A DNA stretch of 64,000 nt, taken from positions 1-64,000 of the forward strand of contig JAJJLU010003459.1 in the NCBI GenBank assembly GCA_023807065.1, read 5' to 3'. The notes under the pieces are model-generated. The model did not search any database and was not told the DNA's origin. It worked only from the letters and a program-made list of their open reading frames with translations. This document shows, one piece after another, positions 31,000 to 39,621 of the stretch (its first letter is position 1; every line of letters starts with the position of its first letter). A program made the position numbers and the translations under genes. Source of the stretch: Isotricha intestinalis (taxonomy: Eukaryota > Ciliophora > Litostomatea > Vestibuliferida > Isotrichidae).

Positions 31000-31992
31000 A
31001 TGTTTTGGGGTCATAATTTAAAAAGTGGAGAAACATATAAAATAGAAAATAAAAATTCATCAGAAGAAACAATAATAAACATAACAAATGCAAGTTTAAA
31101 CACAACAAAAGAAGACAATTCAAAATATACATTAAGTATAATAAAAAATGGAGAATCATATCAATTATGTACATTAGATAATTCAAAAGATACTTATTCA
31201 TTAAATTTAACTTTTCAAATAGGAAATACAAAATTAAGTTTAAAAGGAGGAAATAAAGGAATTGTTAGTGTTACTGGATTTTTAGAAAATTTTGAATCTG
31301 AAAATGATGAAAGTGAAGAAGTAATACCAGTTAAAAATACTAATATTGAGAAAGAAAAAGGAAAAGAATCAATTAAAAAAGAAAAGAAAGAAACTCCAAA
31401 AAAAGAAAAAATTGAAAATTTAAAAAAAGAAAGTGTAAAAAAAGAAAAAAATGAAAGTCCTAAAAAAGAAAAAAATGAAAGTTTAAAAAAAGAAAAAAAA
31501 GAAATTGAAAAAAAAGAAAAAGAAGATGATGAAAATATATCTGATGAAGATTTATTGAAAGTTGAAGATGAAGATGAAGAAGAAGAAGAAAGTGAAGATA
31601 ATATTTTAAAAGATGATGACGATGATGATGATGATGATGATAAAATTGATTCTGATTTAAAAAGTGATGAAGAAGAAGATAAAGAAAAATTTTTAGGAAA
31701 AAAAACTAATAATGATAATAAGAAAGATAATTTTAAAGGGGAAAATAATAAAAATGAAGGTGTGAAAAAATTTGAAAAAAAAAATTTCCAAAATAAAAAT
31801 ATTCATAAAGATAATAAACCTAATTTTAATAAAAATAATAATAATAATAAATTTAATAAAGGAAATAAAGCAAATTTTAATAAAAATAATAATAATAAAT
31901 TTAATAAAGGAAATAAACCTTTTGGAAAACCATTTCAAAAAGGAAATAAATTTAATAAGGGAGACAATTTCAATAAAAACAAAAATAAATAA
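31000..31992 (+). CDS. Nucleoplasmin-like (HD2/FKBP39-type) protein
   Basis: 330 residues. The first 95 residues fit the nucleoplasmin-like domain of plant HD2 histone deacetylases and insect FKBP39: MFWGHNLKSGETYKIE, INITNASLN, YTLSIIKNGESYQLCTLD, YSLNLTFQIGNTKLSLKG and VSVTGFLE. Such domains form pentamers that bind histones. A Lys/Glu region (about 115-175) leads to strong acidic tracts (about 175-230, including a run of Asp), then a basic Asn/Lys/Gly tail with NKFNKGNK repeats that probably binds nucleic acid. No FKBP domain is present. Likely a nuclear or nucleolar histone chaperone. Confidence 0.85.
   Translation: MFWGHNLKSGETYKIENKNSSEETIINITNASLNTTKEDNSKYTLSIIKNGESYQLCTLDNSKDTYSLNLTFQIGNTKLSLKGGNKGIVSVTGFLENFESENDESEEVIPVKNTNIEKEKGKESIKKEKKETPKKEKIENLKKESVKKEKNESPKKEKNESLKKEKKEIEKKEKEDDENISDEDLLKVEDEDEEEEESEDNILKDDDDDDDDDDKIDSDLKSDEEEDKEKFLGKKTNNDNKKDNFKGENNKNEGVKKFEKKNFQNKNIHKDNKPNFNKNNNNNKFNKGNKANFNKNNNNKFNKGNKPFGKPFQKGNKFNKGDNFNKNKNK
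31800..31990 (+). repeat. Tandem repeat coding NKFNKGNK-type tail
   Basis: Degenerate tandem units rich in AAT/AAA (roughly FNKNNNNNKFNKGNK) at the 3' end of the nucleoplasmin-like gene. They encode a low-complexity basic tail. Copy number is likely unstable. Confidence 0.75.
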
Positions 31993-32109
31993 AAGAATTT
32001 AATTACATTCTGCATATTTTTCTAAGAAAAAAAAGTAAATTTTTATTTGAAATAAAATTTAAAAAAGTTTTTTATTTTTAAAATTTAAAAAAAAAATAAC
32101 ATTTCTTTT

Positions 32110-32715
32110 TTAAAAATTTGAAATTCTATTATTTCTCTTTTCTTTTATTTGCCTATAAAGAATAGAAATTTCATCTTCATTTCCTGAATTTTTAGGTAAA
32201 ATATGATATCTTAAATCATTTTTTTTATTTCTATTATAATTTTTTAAAGAAGAAACAGTTGTTGTATAAGAAATATTAAAATTATCAAAATTACTTTTTT
32301 TTTGATTATTGATTTTAGGATTTTTATAGCTTATAAGATTATTTCCAAAAGAATTTGATAAATAATCAATTTCTTTTTTTATTTTTATTTTAAATTTCTT
32401 TCCTGAATTTTCTCTAAATTTCATTAAATAATCATTTATTCTTGGATTAAAAATATTATTTGATGATTTTCTTTCTGTAAAAATTGGAGAATATGAATTT
32501 TTGGAATTTATTTTGTTTTTAAAACTATTTGATCTTTGATTCGATATATTTCTATTTGAATAAAAAGAATTACTTCTTGATGATGATAAATTTACTTTAT
32601 TGGGTGTTGTATTTAGATAATTTGAATTTGTTATATTGTAAAAATTATCTTCTTTCTCTCTTTTCCCAAATTGAGAATTAAAAAGATCATTTAATTTTTC
32701 TTTAAAAGAACTCAT
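32110..32715 (-). CDS. Hypothetical Ser/Asn-rich basic protein
   Basis: 201 residues, Ser-, Asn- and Lys-rich and mostly disordered. A stretch with NPRINDYLMKFRENSGKKFKIKIKKEIDYL may form a helix. The N-terminus (SSFKEKLNDLFNSQFGKREKED) is another possible short helix. I do not recognise it. The frame is clean with a proper ATG and stop, so it is probably expressed. Confidence 0.6.
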   Translation of the reverse strand: MSSFKEKLNDLFNSQFGKREKEDNFYNITNSNYLNTTPNKVNLSSSRSNSFYSNRNISNQRSNSFKNKINSKNSYSPIFTERKSSNNIFNPRINDYLMKFRENSGKKFKIKIKKEIDYLSNSFGNNLISYKNPKINNQKKSNFDNFNISYTTTVSSLKNYNRNKKNDLRYHILPKNSGNEDEISILYRQIKEKRNNRISNF

Positions 32716-32739
32716 TTTTAATAAAAAAAAAATTTAAAA

Positions 32740-33130
32740 ATTAATTTAAAAAAATAATTTAATTAATTCCTTATTTAAATCATCAAACATTTTTCTTAAG
32801 TTCCTATAATATTTATCTAAATAGGATATCTCATTTTTTTTAATTGAAGAATAATAAGTTTAGATTCTTTTTTATAAGTTTTATATCTTTTATTAATGAT
32901 ATTAATAAACTTCTTCCATTATTTTTTATTATTTCAATTATTTTAATTAAATCATTTTGATTAATAACTAAAATAATAGAAATATTTTTTGGTTCCTAAC
33001 CATCAATTAATACTATTTTATCTTTTTATTTTTTATGCATTCCTTTCTTTAGTAATATATATGTTATTTAATTAGAACTATTTCTCCTTTTCCTATTATT
33101 CCTTTTAAGTATTCATTTTTTTTTAAATTT
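32740..33130 (-). pseudogene. Possible minus-strand gene remnant
   Basis: Read on the minus strand, this stretch gives coding-like pieces such as KGIIGKGEIVLIK, then VLIDG, EPKNISIILVINQNDLIKIIEIIKNNGRSLL, and LIKDIKLIKKNLN, separated by TAA/TAG. The composition is less extreme than in true spacer. It lies directly upstream of the TPR gene start. No family is recognised. It could be a decayed gene or chance. Confidence 0.3.
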
Positions 33131-33159
33131 GTTTTTTTGCATTAATTTATTTTAATAAA

Positions 33160-35451
33160 ATGAAAGATATTGATTTGGTTAATGAAGGAAAGGAATTATA
33201 TGATAAAGGGCAAATTGAAGAATCAATAAAAAAATATGATGAAGCATTAAAAATATATGACAAGAATTTGCAAGCATTTTATAATAAAGGAGTAAGTTTA
33301 GAAAAATTAGAGAAATATAATGAAGCTTTAAACTCATATAAAAATGCAACATTAATAGATGATAAATTTGCAAATGCATATGCAGGACAAGGTGATTGTG
33401 AAGCTCAATTAGGTAATTTAGATAAAGCAGTAGATTTATTTTCAAAAGCCATTGAATTAAATGATAAATTAACTTTTGCTTATTTAAATAAAGGAATAAC
33501 ATTATATAATCAAGAAAAATATGAAGATGCAATAAAATCATTTGATGAAACATTAAATTTAGATCCAGATAATTATGTTGCTTATTATTATAAAGGAAAT
33601 TCATTAAAAGAATTAAATCAAATAGATGAAGCAATAGAAGCATATGAAAAATGTATAAAAATAAATAAAGATTTTTCAAATGCATATTTAAATTTAGGAT
33701 TATGTTATGAAACAAAAAAAAATTATGAAGAATCATTAAATAATTTAAATAAAGCAATAGAATCTAATGAAAAATATATAGAAGCTTATGATGCAAAAGG
33801 ACATATATATTATATATTAAAAAAATATGATGAAGCTATTGAATCATATGATAAATGTATTGAATTAGATCCAGAAAATAATGAATATGATTATAAGAAA
33901 GGATTATCTTTAAGAGAAAATAATAAATTTGATGAAGCTATTAAATCTTTTGATAATTCAATAAATAAAAATGATAAGCATTTAGAATCTTATTTTTATA
34001 AAGGACAATGTTTAGAAAATGAAAGTAATATTGATGATGCTATTAAATGTTATGATAAATGTATTGAAATTGATTCAAATAATATTAATCCCCATATTTA
34101 TAAAAGTGAATTATTAATTGAGAAAAAAGATTTTGAAGAAGCTTTAAAAGAAATAAATGAAGCAATTAATATAAAAGAAGAAAATCCTCATTGTCATTTT
34201 ATAAAAGGTTATATTTTATCTAATTTAAATAAACCAAATGAAGCTTTAAAATCTTATGAAAAATCAAATGAATTAAATGATAAAGATTATATAAGTTATT
34301 TTAATAGAGGAGTTATTCAATTTCAATTAAATAACAATAAAGAAGCAAAAGATTTATTTAATAAATGTTTAGAATTAAAAGAAGATTTTCCAAATGGAAA
34401 TAATGGTTTAGGAAATATTTCTTTAAGAGAAGAAAATTATGAAGAAGCATTAAATTATTTTAATAAAGCAATAGAAAAAAATAAAAAAGATATTAATGCC
34501 AAATTAAATAAAGCTTTTGCTGAATATAAATTAAATAGATTTAAAGAAGCTTCTGAAAGTTATGATGAAGTTTTAAAAGATGATGAAAAAAATTTTGAGG
34601 CTTTATTTGGAAAAGGTAATTCAGAATATAATTTAAAAAATAAAGATATTGCAATTGAAAATTATGATAAAGCAATAAAAGAAAATCCAAACAATAAAGA
34701 AGTACATTTTAATAAAGGAATAGTATTATTTAATCAAGGAAAATATGAAGATGCAAAAAATGAATTTGATGAATCAATAAAAAATGATAAATTAAATGAT
34801 TTAAATATATTATTAATGAAAGGAATAAATTTGTTGAAGCAAAAAAAGTTAGATGAAGCAAAAGAAATATTTAATGAAATATTAAAACAAGATGCAGAAA
34901 ATCCAAAAGCACTTTTATATTTAGGTCAAATATATCATATTGAGAAAAATTATGAAGAAGCAATTAAATGTTATGATAAATGTTTAGAAAAAGAACCAGA
35001 ATTTGCAAATGCTTTTAATTCAAAAGGAAATTCATTTGATTGTTTAAAAAAAAAAAAAGAAGCTCTTGAATTTTTTGAAAAAGCTTATAATTTAGATAAT
35101 AATAATGTTCTATTTAGTATTAATAATGCTTTATCTTTATATGAAAATAGAAGTGATGATAATTCTGTTTGGAAATTATTAGAAATTTCCAAAAAGAATT
35201 TTAATGACAATAAAGATAATTATGATGAAAATGAACAAGATTATATTGATAAAAGTGTTCAATATTTACAAAGAATGAAAGATAAAGAAGATTTAAATGT
35301 TGGAGAAAAAAAAGTTGAAAAAGAAAAAAAAGATGAAAAAGAAAAAAAAGATGAAAAAGAAAAAAAAGATGAAAAAATCACTGTTGTTAAAAAACCTGAT
35401 ATTAAAAAAGATGATGATGATGAAGAAGAAGAAGATGAAGACGATGATTAA
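33160..35451 (+). CDS. TPR-repeat protein with acidic C-terminus
   Basis: 763 residues made of roughly nineteen consecutive tetratricopeptide repeats from residue 5 to about 690. A typical unit is Y.EA...YDKAIEL.P.N..AY..KG. The repeats follow the 34-residue pattern with few gaps, so the protein is one long superhelix suited to bind peptides. The tail has three copies of a KEKKDE-type unit and ends in an acidic Asp/Glu run. Such arrays resemble O-GlcNAc-transferase-like or chaperone-adaptor TPR proteins, but no catalytic domain follows. Function beyond protein binding cannot be stated. Confidence 0.88.
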   Translation: MKDIDLVNEGKELYDKGQIEESIKKYDEALKIYDKNLQAFYNKGVSLEKLEKYNEALNSYKNATLIDDKFANAYAGQGDCEAQLGNLDKAVDLFSKAIELNDKLTFAYLNKGITLYNQEKYEDAIKSFDETLNLDPDNYVAYYYKGNSLKELNQIDEAIEAYEKCIKINKDFSNAYLNLGLCYETKKNYEESLNNLNKAIESNEKYIEAYDAKGHIYYILKKYDEAIESYDKCIELDPENNEYDYKKGLSLRENNKFDEAIKSFDNSINKNDKHLESYFYKGQCLENESNIDDAIKCYDKCIEIDSNNINPHIYKSELLIEKKDFEEALKEINEAINIKEENPHCHFIKGYILSNLNKPNEALKSYEKSNELNDKDYISYFNRGVIQFQLNNNKEAKDLFNKCLELKEDFPNGNNGLGNISLREENYEEALNYFNKAIEKNKKDINAKLNKAFAEYKLNRFKEASESYDEVLKDDEKNFEALFGKGNSEYNLKNKDIAIENYDKAIKENPNNKEVHFNKGIVLFNQGKYEDAKNEFDESIKNDKLNDLNILLMKGINLLKQKKLDEAKEIFNEILKQDAENPKALLYLGQIYHIEKNYEEAIKCYDKCLEKEPEFANAFNSKGNSFDCLKKKKEALEFFEKAYNLDNNNVLFSINNALSLYENRSDDNSVWKLLEISKKNFNDNKDNYDENEQDYIDKSVQYLQRMKDKEDLNVGEKKVEKEKKDEKEKKDEKEKKDEKITVVKKPDIKKDDDDEEEEDEDDD

Positions 35452-35589
35452 GGATAATTTATTTAAATTTATTTTTTAATTTGGTTTATTATAATTATTA
35501 AAAATTTATTTAATTGCTTATGAGTGAAATAATTATTTTTTTATAATGATATTAATTAATAAATATTATACAAAAAAAAATTTCATACC

Positions 35590-35970
35590 ATGGAATTAAA
35601 ATTTTTTGATAATATTTCTCAGGAATGTTTTTCCATTAAAAAGTTTAATTTTGTTCCAAGACTTCATCCAAAAAAAGAAAGAAAAAGTCCTTCTCCTTTA
35701 CATTTAATTATAAAAAGTAAAGAAGAAAAATTAAATTTATCAGATGAAAAAATTTATTCAAAAAAAAAAAAAATCTTAAATATAAAAAATTCAAAAAGTT
35801 TTAATATAGGTAAAAAAATAAATAATTCTAAAAATAGTGTAAATATGTGTATTATTCGTAATGAAATTGGTAACATGCATTTTGTACACAAAAGTAATTT
35901 TTCGAAAAAATTAATATTTAATCATTTATTAAAAAAAAAATCTAAGAAAATAATGTGTATGAAAATATAA
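35590..35970 (+). CDS. Hypothetical small basic protein
   Basis: 126 residues, strongly basic with many Lys, Asn and Ser, and without membrane segment or known domain. The start (MELKFFDNISQECFSIKKFNF) may be folded; the rest is probably disordered. It sits between the TPR gene and another unknown basic gene on the same strand. Coding status is moderate, because long Lys-rich frames can arise by chance in such DNA. Confidence 0.5.
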   Translation: MELKFFDNISQECFSIKKFNFVPRLHPKKERKSPSPLHLIIKSKEEKLNLSDEKIYSKKKKILNIKNSKSFNIGKKINNSKNSVNMCIIRNEIGNMHFVHKSNFSKKLIFNHLLKKKSKKIMCMKI

Positions 35971-36213
35971 TTAAATATTCAAAAAATAAAAAAAAGAGTT
36001 GTAAAAAAAATTAAAATTATATTATATATATAATAATATTATTTATGGGTATCAAATTATGTCAAATAAAAATGAATTTTGGTGAGTTTTATATTATTAT
36101 TTTAATCAAAGTATCGTTAATTAATAAATATACAGAATAAAGAGAATAAATATTTTATTTTAAAAAATATAAAAAAAATATGTATTTAAAAAATTAAAAT
36201 TTTTTTAAATTTA

Positions 36214-37140
36214 ATGGAAATATATAATAAGAATAATAGATTAAAAACTAGTCAATCATTTATTTTTGGTAAAAATGATTTTTCAAAAATGTTTAAAAAA
36301 AAAGAAAATAATATAAACTTAGATATAATATCATTAGATAATTATTCATCAATAAAAACAAACAAAAAAGATAATAAGAATATAACTTCAAATAAATATT
36401 CTCATTTTAAAAAAATTTTAGAAAGAACTTTTTCAACTCCTTTAGAACAAACATTATCTAGTCCTTTAAATTATCATTTTTATGATAATAATATTGAAAA
36501 AATAAATTTAAAAGATATTTCACCTGTAAATACAATTAATAATCAATCATTTCAAAGAAGTAAATCATCAAATTTAAAATTTAATTTATCAAAAAGTAAA
36601 AATTTAAATTTAAAAAATAATAATAAAAGTTATATTCAACCTCAAGAATATGTTAATAAAAATTATAATAAAGTTTTTGGTGAAGAAAAAAAAAAATTAA
36701 TAGATAAAACTTTTAGAATTTATTATCAAATTACTAAAATAAAAAATAATTTAAAAAGTAATTCATTAAATAAAAAAAATTATATTTTTAGTAGACCAGA
36801 ATTTCGAATTAAAGAACCTAGAATTTTTTTTAATGAAAATAATGATAAGAGTATTTCTTTTTATAGAAATGTAAATAATATAATAAAACCAAATAAAAGA
36901 AATTTAAATTATATTGATGTTTGTAATAATAATAATTATAAAATAAAAAATATTTTATTTAAAAGAAATGATAATTTATATTATACAGAAAATTCAAATT
37001 TTAGTAATTATAAAAATAATATTGGAAAGTTAAATTTATTTAATGATAAAAATCAAGAAGTTGAAAATTATAAAAAATCATTTAAATCAAACAAATCAAA
37101 AGATTTCATTTTTCAAAAATATTTGAAAACTTTAAAATAA
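36214..37140 (+). CDS. Hypothetical Asn/Lys-rich protein
   Basis: 308 residues, very rich in Asn, Lys and Ser, with no recognised domain. A short ordered-looking part lies near residues 150-215 (KVFGEEKKKLIDKTFRIYYQITKIKNN, then FRIKEPRIFFNEN). No signal or membrane segment. A clean frame with ATG and TAA supports expression. The bias is the same as in other disordered proteins of this window, so the function stays open. Confidence 0.58.
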   Translation: MEIYNKNNRLKTSQSFIFGKNDFSKMFKKKENNINLDIISLDNYSSIKTNKKDNKNITSNKYSHFKKILERTFSTPLEQTLSSPLNYHFYDNNIEKINLKDISPVNTINNQSFQRSKSSNLKFNLSKSKNLNLKNNNKSYIQPQEYVNKNYNKVFGEEKKKLIDKTFRIYYQITKIKNNLKSNSLNKKNYIFSRPEFRIKEPRIFFNENNDKSISFYRNVNNIIKPNKRNLNYIDVCNNNNYKIKNILFKRNDNLYYTENSNFSNYKNNIGKLNLFNDKNQEVENYKKSFKSNKSKDFIFQKYLKTLK

Positions 37141-37349
37141 AGAATATAAATATATTAAATAATTAAATTAAAATAATATAAAAAAAAAATATTTTTTCTC
37201 AATAAAAATTATAAATCGGAATAAAAAAATCTTTTATATAAAAAAATAAAAATATAATCAAATTTTATATGATAACATAATAAAATAAGAAAACTTTAAT
37301 TTTCCTATTCAAATAATAAATTATTTTGATAAGGAGAATAAATTTCAAT

Positions 37350-37908
37350 ATGGAAAAGAACAAGAAAAAAGAAATAAAAGAATTATGTGAATTTATATAT
37401 AAATGGAAATAAAATAGATTTTTCATTACAAATTTAAAAAATAAGGAAAATAATATGGTAAAAACATTAACATATAAAATTCATATTTTTTATGATTAAT
37501 GTTTATCATTTATAGATTTATTTCTTTTTAATTCAAATATTTAATGGAATTTTTCATAATTGTATTTCATTATCTACAATTCTTTTAATAAATTTCAATT
37601 AATATTATTTCAATGACAAATATGTTTAGAAATTGTTCTTCAATAATTAAATTATATTTACCTTCTTTAAATAATTCAAATAATAGAAACATGAACAATA
37701 TGTTTTATAGTTCTTCTTCTTTTATAGAATAAAAAATACAAAGTTTTAATACTTTTAAAGTTATTGATATAACAGACATTTTAATAAATGTTCTTCTTTA
37801 ATTGAATTACATTTATCTAATTTTTAATTCTGATAATATACTATAATGAATACTATGTTTTATAATTGTTCTTCTTTAAATAATATAATACTTGGAATGT
37901 TAAAATAT
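37350..37908 (+). pseudogene. Broken BspA-like/DUF285 repeat gene, 5' part
   Basis: Coding-like text in several frames, interrupted by TAA/TAG and frame changes, resembles BspA-type surface repeats of about 23 residues. Pieces include YINGNKIDFSL near the start, then units such as IFHNCISLSTILLINFN, MFRNCSSIIKLYLPSLN, CSSLIELHLSNF and MFYNCSSLNNIILG. The repeat pattern (MF..CSSL..L.L..FN) is that of the leucine-rich surface repeats known from bacteria, trichomonads and other protists. The array stops abruptly at the GGGAAATA sequence at 37909-37916. The remainder of the array resumes at 39280. Confidence 0.72.
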
Positions 37909-37910
37909 GG

Positions 37911-38071
37911 GAAATAAGACAGATCACCAAAGCCTGCAGTATATCACTAGCAAGATCTGAATCTGCGGCAGTGTCGATGGATTGAGTACTTAAAGGATAA
38001 TGATTTCATACCCACCTACCTGTGCTGTAGGGAGAATGGGGTAACCGACGTATTGAGCAGCCTTTTGTTGG
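37911..38071. ncRNA. GC-rich structured island, candidate non-coding RNA
   Basis: About 160 nt with near 48% GC by eye, in a region of about 20%. Nested complementary segments are visible on the plus strand. CAGATC (37920-37925) pairs with GATCTG (37954-37959). CTGC (37963-37966) pairs with GCAG (38057-38060). GTCG (37973-37976) pairs with CGAC (38046-38049). TACCCA (38009-38014) pairs with TGGGGTA (38037-38043), and CCTAC (38015-38019) with GTAGG (38027-38031) around a 7-nt loop. I find no match to tRNA, U1-U6, RNase P or SRP signatures. Strand is not known. Confidence 0.5.
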
Positions 38072-38200
38072 AATTAAAATAATTAATAAATTAAATAAAT
38101 TTTATTAATATTAATAATTAAATAATAATTCTTATTCATTAATCATATTGTAATATTGTTTTTTCAATTAATATAATTTTTAACTTTTAATTTTTAAATT

Positions 38201-39094
38201 TTAATCATTAATGATATCAATTTTTTTCAATTCGTTTCTTATATAATAAATATCCCAAGGTTTATATTCTGCAATTGTTAATCCAACTAATTTAGCTTCT
38301 TTGCTAACATCACAAATCATTCTAACAGCTTGAGTGAATTTCATTTTTCCTATAGCATAACCAAAATCGGCATATTCATTCTTTTCTCCTTCTTTAACAG
38401 GCTCAGCACTAAAAATACTTCTGAAATCTTCTGGACTTAAAACATCTAAATCCCAATGAATACAAAGGTATTTAATTCCTTCTTCTTTTATCCACTTTAT
38501 AATTTTATCACTATTTTCTTTTAAATCTTCAGGAGTAGCATATCTTATTTTATTTTTAGTAATATATTCTTTTTCATAATCAAAAGCACCTTCATATACT
38601 AAGCCAGCATACATCACTTTATTATAACAATATTTATTTTTCACAATTTTTGCAAATTCCTCGGCCCCATCTCCTAATAGATTACCTAATACCATAGTAT
38701 GTTCATTATGTAATTCTTTTGGAGTTGAAATGTCTGGATGTGCATCCATCCAAATAATTCCTACACTATCTCCATATTTTCCATGCAAATAATCAAAAGG
38801 AACCTGACTTGAACTACAATCACCTCCTAAAGTTATTATTTTTTCTGGTTGCTTTATGTCAAGAATTATTTCTGCTGCCTGGATTTGCTTTAATAAAATT
38901 GAGGGTTCGTTTATATCATTTCTAAATTCTTTTTCTTTACCGTAATCTTTTGAAATAGGGACTTCTACTGTTTCGCAGTTGTTACCTTGAGGTACTAGCA
39001 TTTTGATGAAAGGAGCTGATTCAGCTATAGCTGGTGACATACCTCCCTGCCATACAGGATAATATAATCTTAAAGTTGTTTTTCCTTTTTCCAT
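38201..39094 (-). CDS. Arginase/agmatinase (ureohydrolase) family protein
   Basis: From the internal Met at 39094 the protein has 297 residues and starts MEKGKTTLRLYYPVWQGG. An upstream extension of 39 residues exists but is low-complexity and runs through a hairpin, so I prefer the internal start. Ureohydrolase motifs are present: GGDCSSSQ, WMDAHPDISTP and HWDLDVLSPEDF. The usual His in GGDHS is Cys; the DAH.D and D.D metal ligands are kept. Family members split arginine, agmatine or formiminoglutamate with a Mn pair. The closest feel is to uncharacterised bacterial arginase-family proteins. Base composition is visibly richer in G+C than the neighbours, which suggests transfer. Confidence 0.85.
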   Translation of the reverse strand: MEKGKTTLRLYYPVWQGGMSPAIAESAPFIKMLVPQGNNCETVEVPISKDYGKEKEFRNDINEPSILLKQIQAAEIILDIKQPEKIITLGGDCSSSQVPFDYLHGKYGDSVGIIWMDAHPDISTPKELHNEHTMVLGNLLGDGAEEFAKIVKNKYCYNKVMYAGLVYEGAFDYEKEYITKNKIRYATPEDLKENSDKIIKWIKEEGIKYLCIHWDLDVLSPEDFRSIFSAEPVKEGEKNEYADFGYAIGKMKFTQAVRMICDVSKEAKLVGLTIAEYKPWDIYYIRNELKKIDIIND

Positions 39095-39179
39095 TTTAAA
39101 TAAAATAATTTTTATAATTTTTGTTAGATTTTTTAAAATATATTTTTTAAATATATATGAAATAAAGATTTTATTGCCA

Positions 39180-39205
39180 ATTGGGGATTGAGTCCAATTC
39201 CCAAT
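39180..39205. repeat. 11-bp inverted repeat (hairpin) upstream of arginase-family gene
   Basis: ATTGGGGATTG at 39180-39190 pairs with CAATTCCCAAT at 39195-39205 with one wobble, around a 4-nt loop. It lies about 85 nt upstream of the preferred start codon, so it could be a regulatory site of that gene or mark the end of the inserted segment. Confidence 0.7.
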
Positions 39206-39279
39206 CACCATTTTTTTGAATTTTATATACCCTTATTTCTTATTGATATTTATAAAAATAATATTTATTTAGGGAAATA

Positions 39280-39474
39280 TGTTACATGAATGTGAATAAC
39301 TTAAAGAATTATATTTATCTCATTTTAATATTTCTCATATTACTACATTTTATAATTGCTTTAATAAACTAAATTAGATTTAATTAGTTTTGATATAGAT
39401 ATTAATTTTATTTTTTCTGAATTAAATAAACATTGTCAAATTCTTTATTATTCTCAACAAAATTGTAAAAAATG
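39280..39474 (+). pseudogene. Broken BspA-like/DUF285 repeat gene, 3' part
   Basis: Directly after the second GGGAAATA the text resumes as BspA-type repeat: MLHECE, a TAA, then LKELYLSHFNISHITTFYNCFNKLN, followed by TAG/TAA stops and a short open piece ending QQNCKK and TGA. The unit fits the same 23-residue pattern as the part at 37.35-37.9 kb, so both are pieces of one former gene. The array is also damaged by stops unrelated to the insertion. Confidence 0.65.
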
Positions 39475-39621
39475 ATAAATGTTTATAATATTAAATATAA
39501 TAATGTTTTGGTATAATAGATTAATTTATAAGAAATTTTCAAAATATGATATAATATTTATTGTTCGATGTCATTTTTTTTAAATTTTAATCTTTTTTTA
39601 AATTAATATAATAAGTTTAAA

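Larger units (their letters stand above)
37909..39279. mobile_element. Inserted segment flanked by GGGAAATA, carrying RNA-like island and arginase-family gene
   Basis: The BspA-like array is split here. GGGAAATA at 37909-37916 recurs at 39272-39279, right at the two broken ends, which looks like an 8-bp target-site duplication. The segment between holds a GC-rich island, a bacterial-like arginase-family gene on the minus strand, and an 11-bp hairpin (39180-39205) near its right end. No transposase or terminal inverted repeat is visible. The insertion is inferred from the split repeats and the short duplication; eight bases in AT-rich DNA could also match by chance. Confidence 0.45.

Noticed and set aside
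33179..33757. Minus-strand 192-codon ORF opposite the TPR gene
   Set aside because: It is Leu/His-rich because it mirrors the repeat codons of the TPR gene, and it has no independent signal.
37950..38035. Partial similarity of the GC-rich island to the 3' half of 5S rRNA (GAGTACTT and GTGCTGTAGG)
   Set aside because: The conserved internal promoter boxes and the pairing of the 5' and 3' ends of 5S rRNA are absent, and spacing differs. The match is too short to support.
38009..38066. Possible SRP RNA (GCTGTAGGGAG, GAGCAGCC)
   Set aside because: The order of helices is wrong for SRP RNA, the GNAR tetraloop and helix 8 signature are missing, and the island is too short.
39095..39211. N-terminal extension of the arginase-family protein (39 residues)
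   Set aside because: It runs through a hairpin and low-complexity DNA. Family proteins start close to the LRLYYPVWQGG strand, so the internal Met is preferred.
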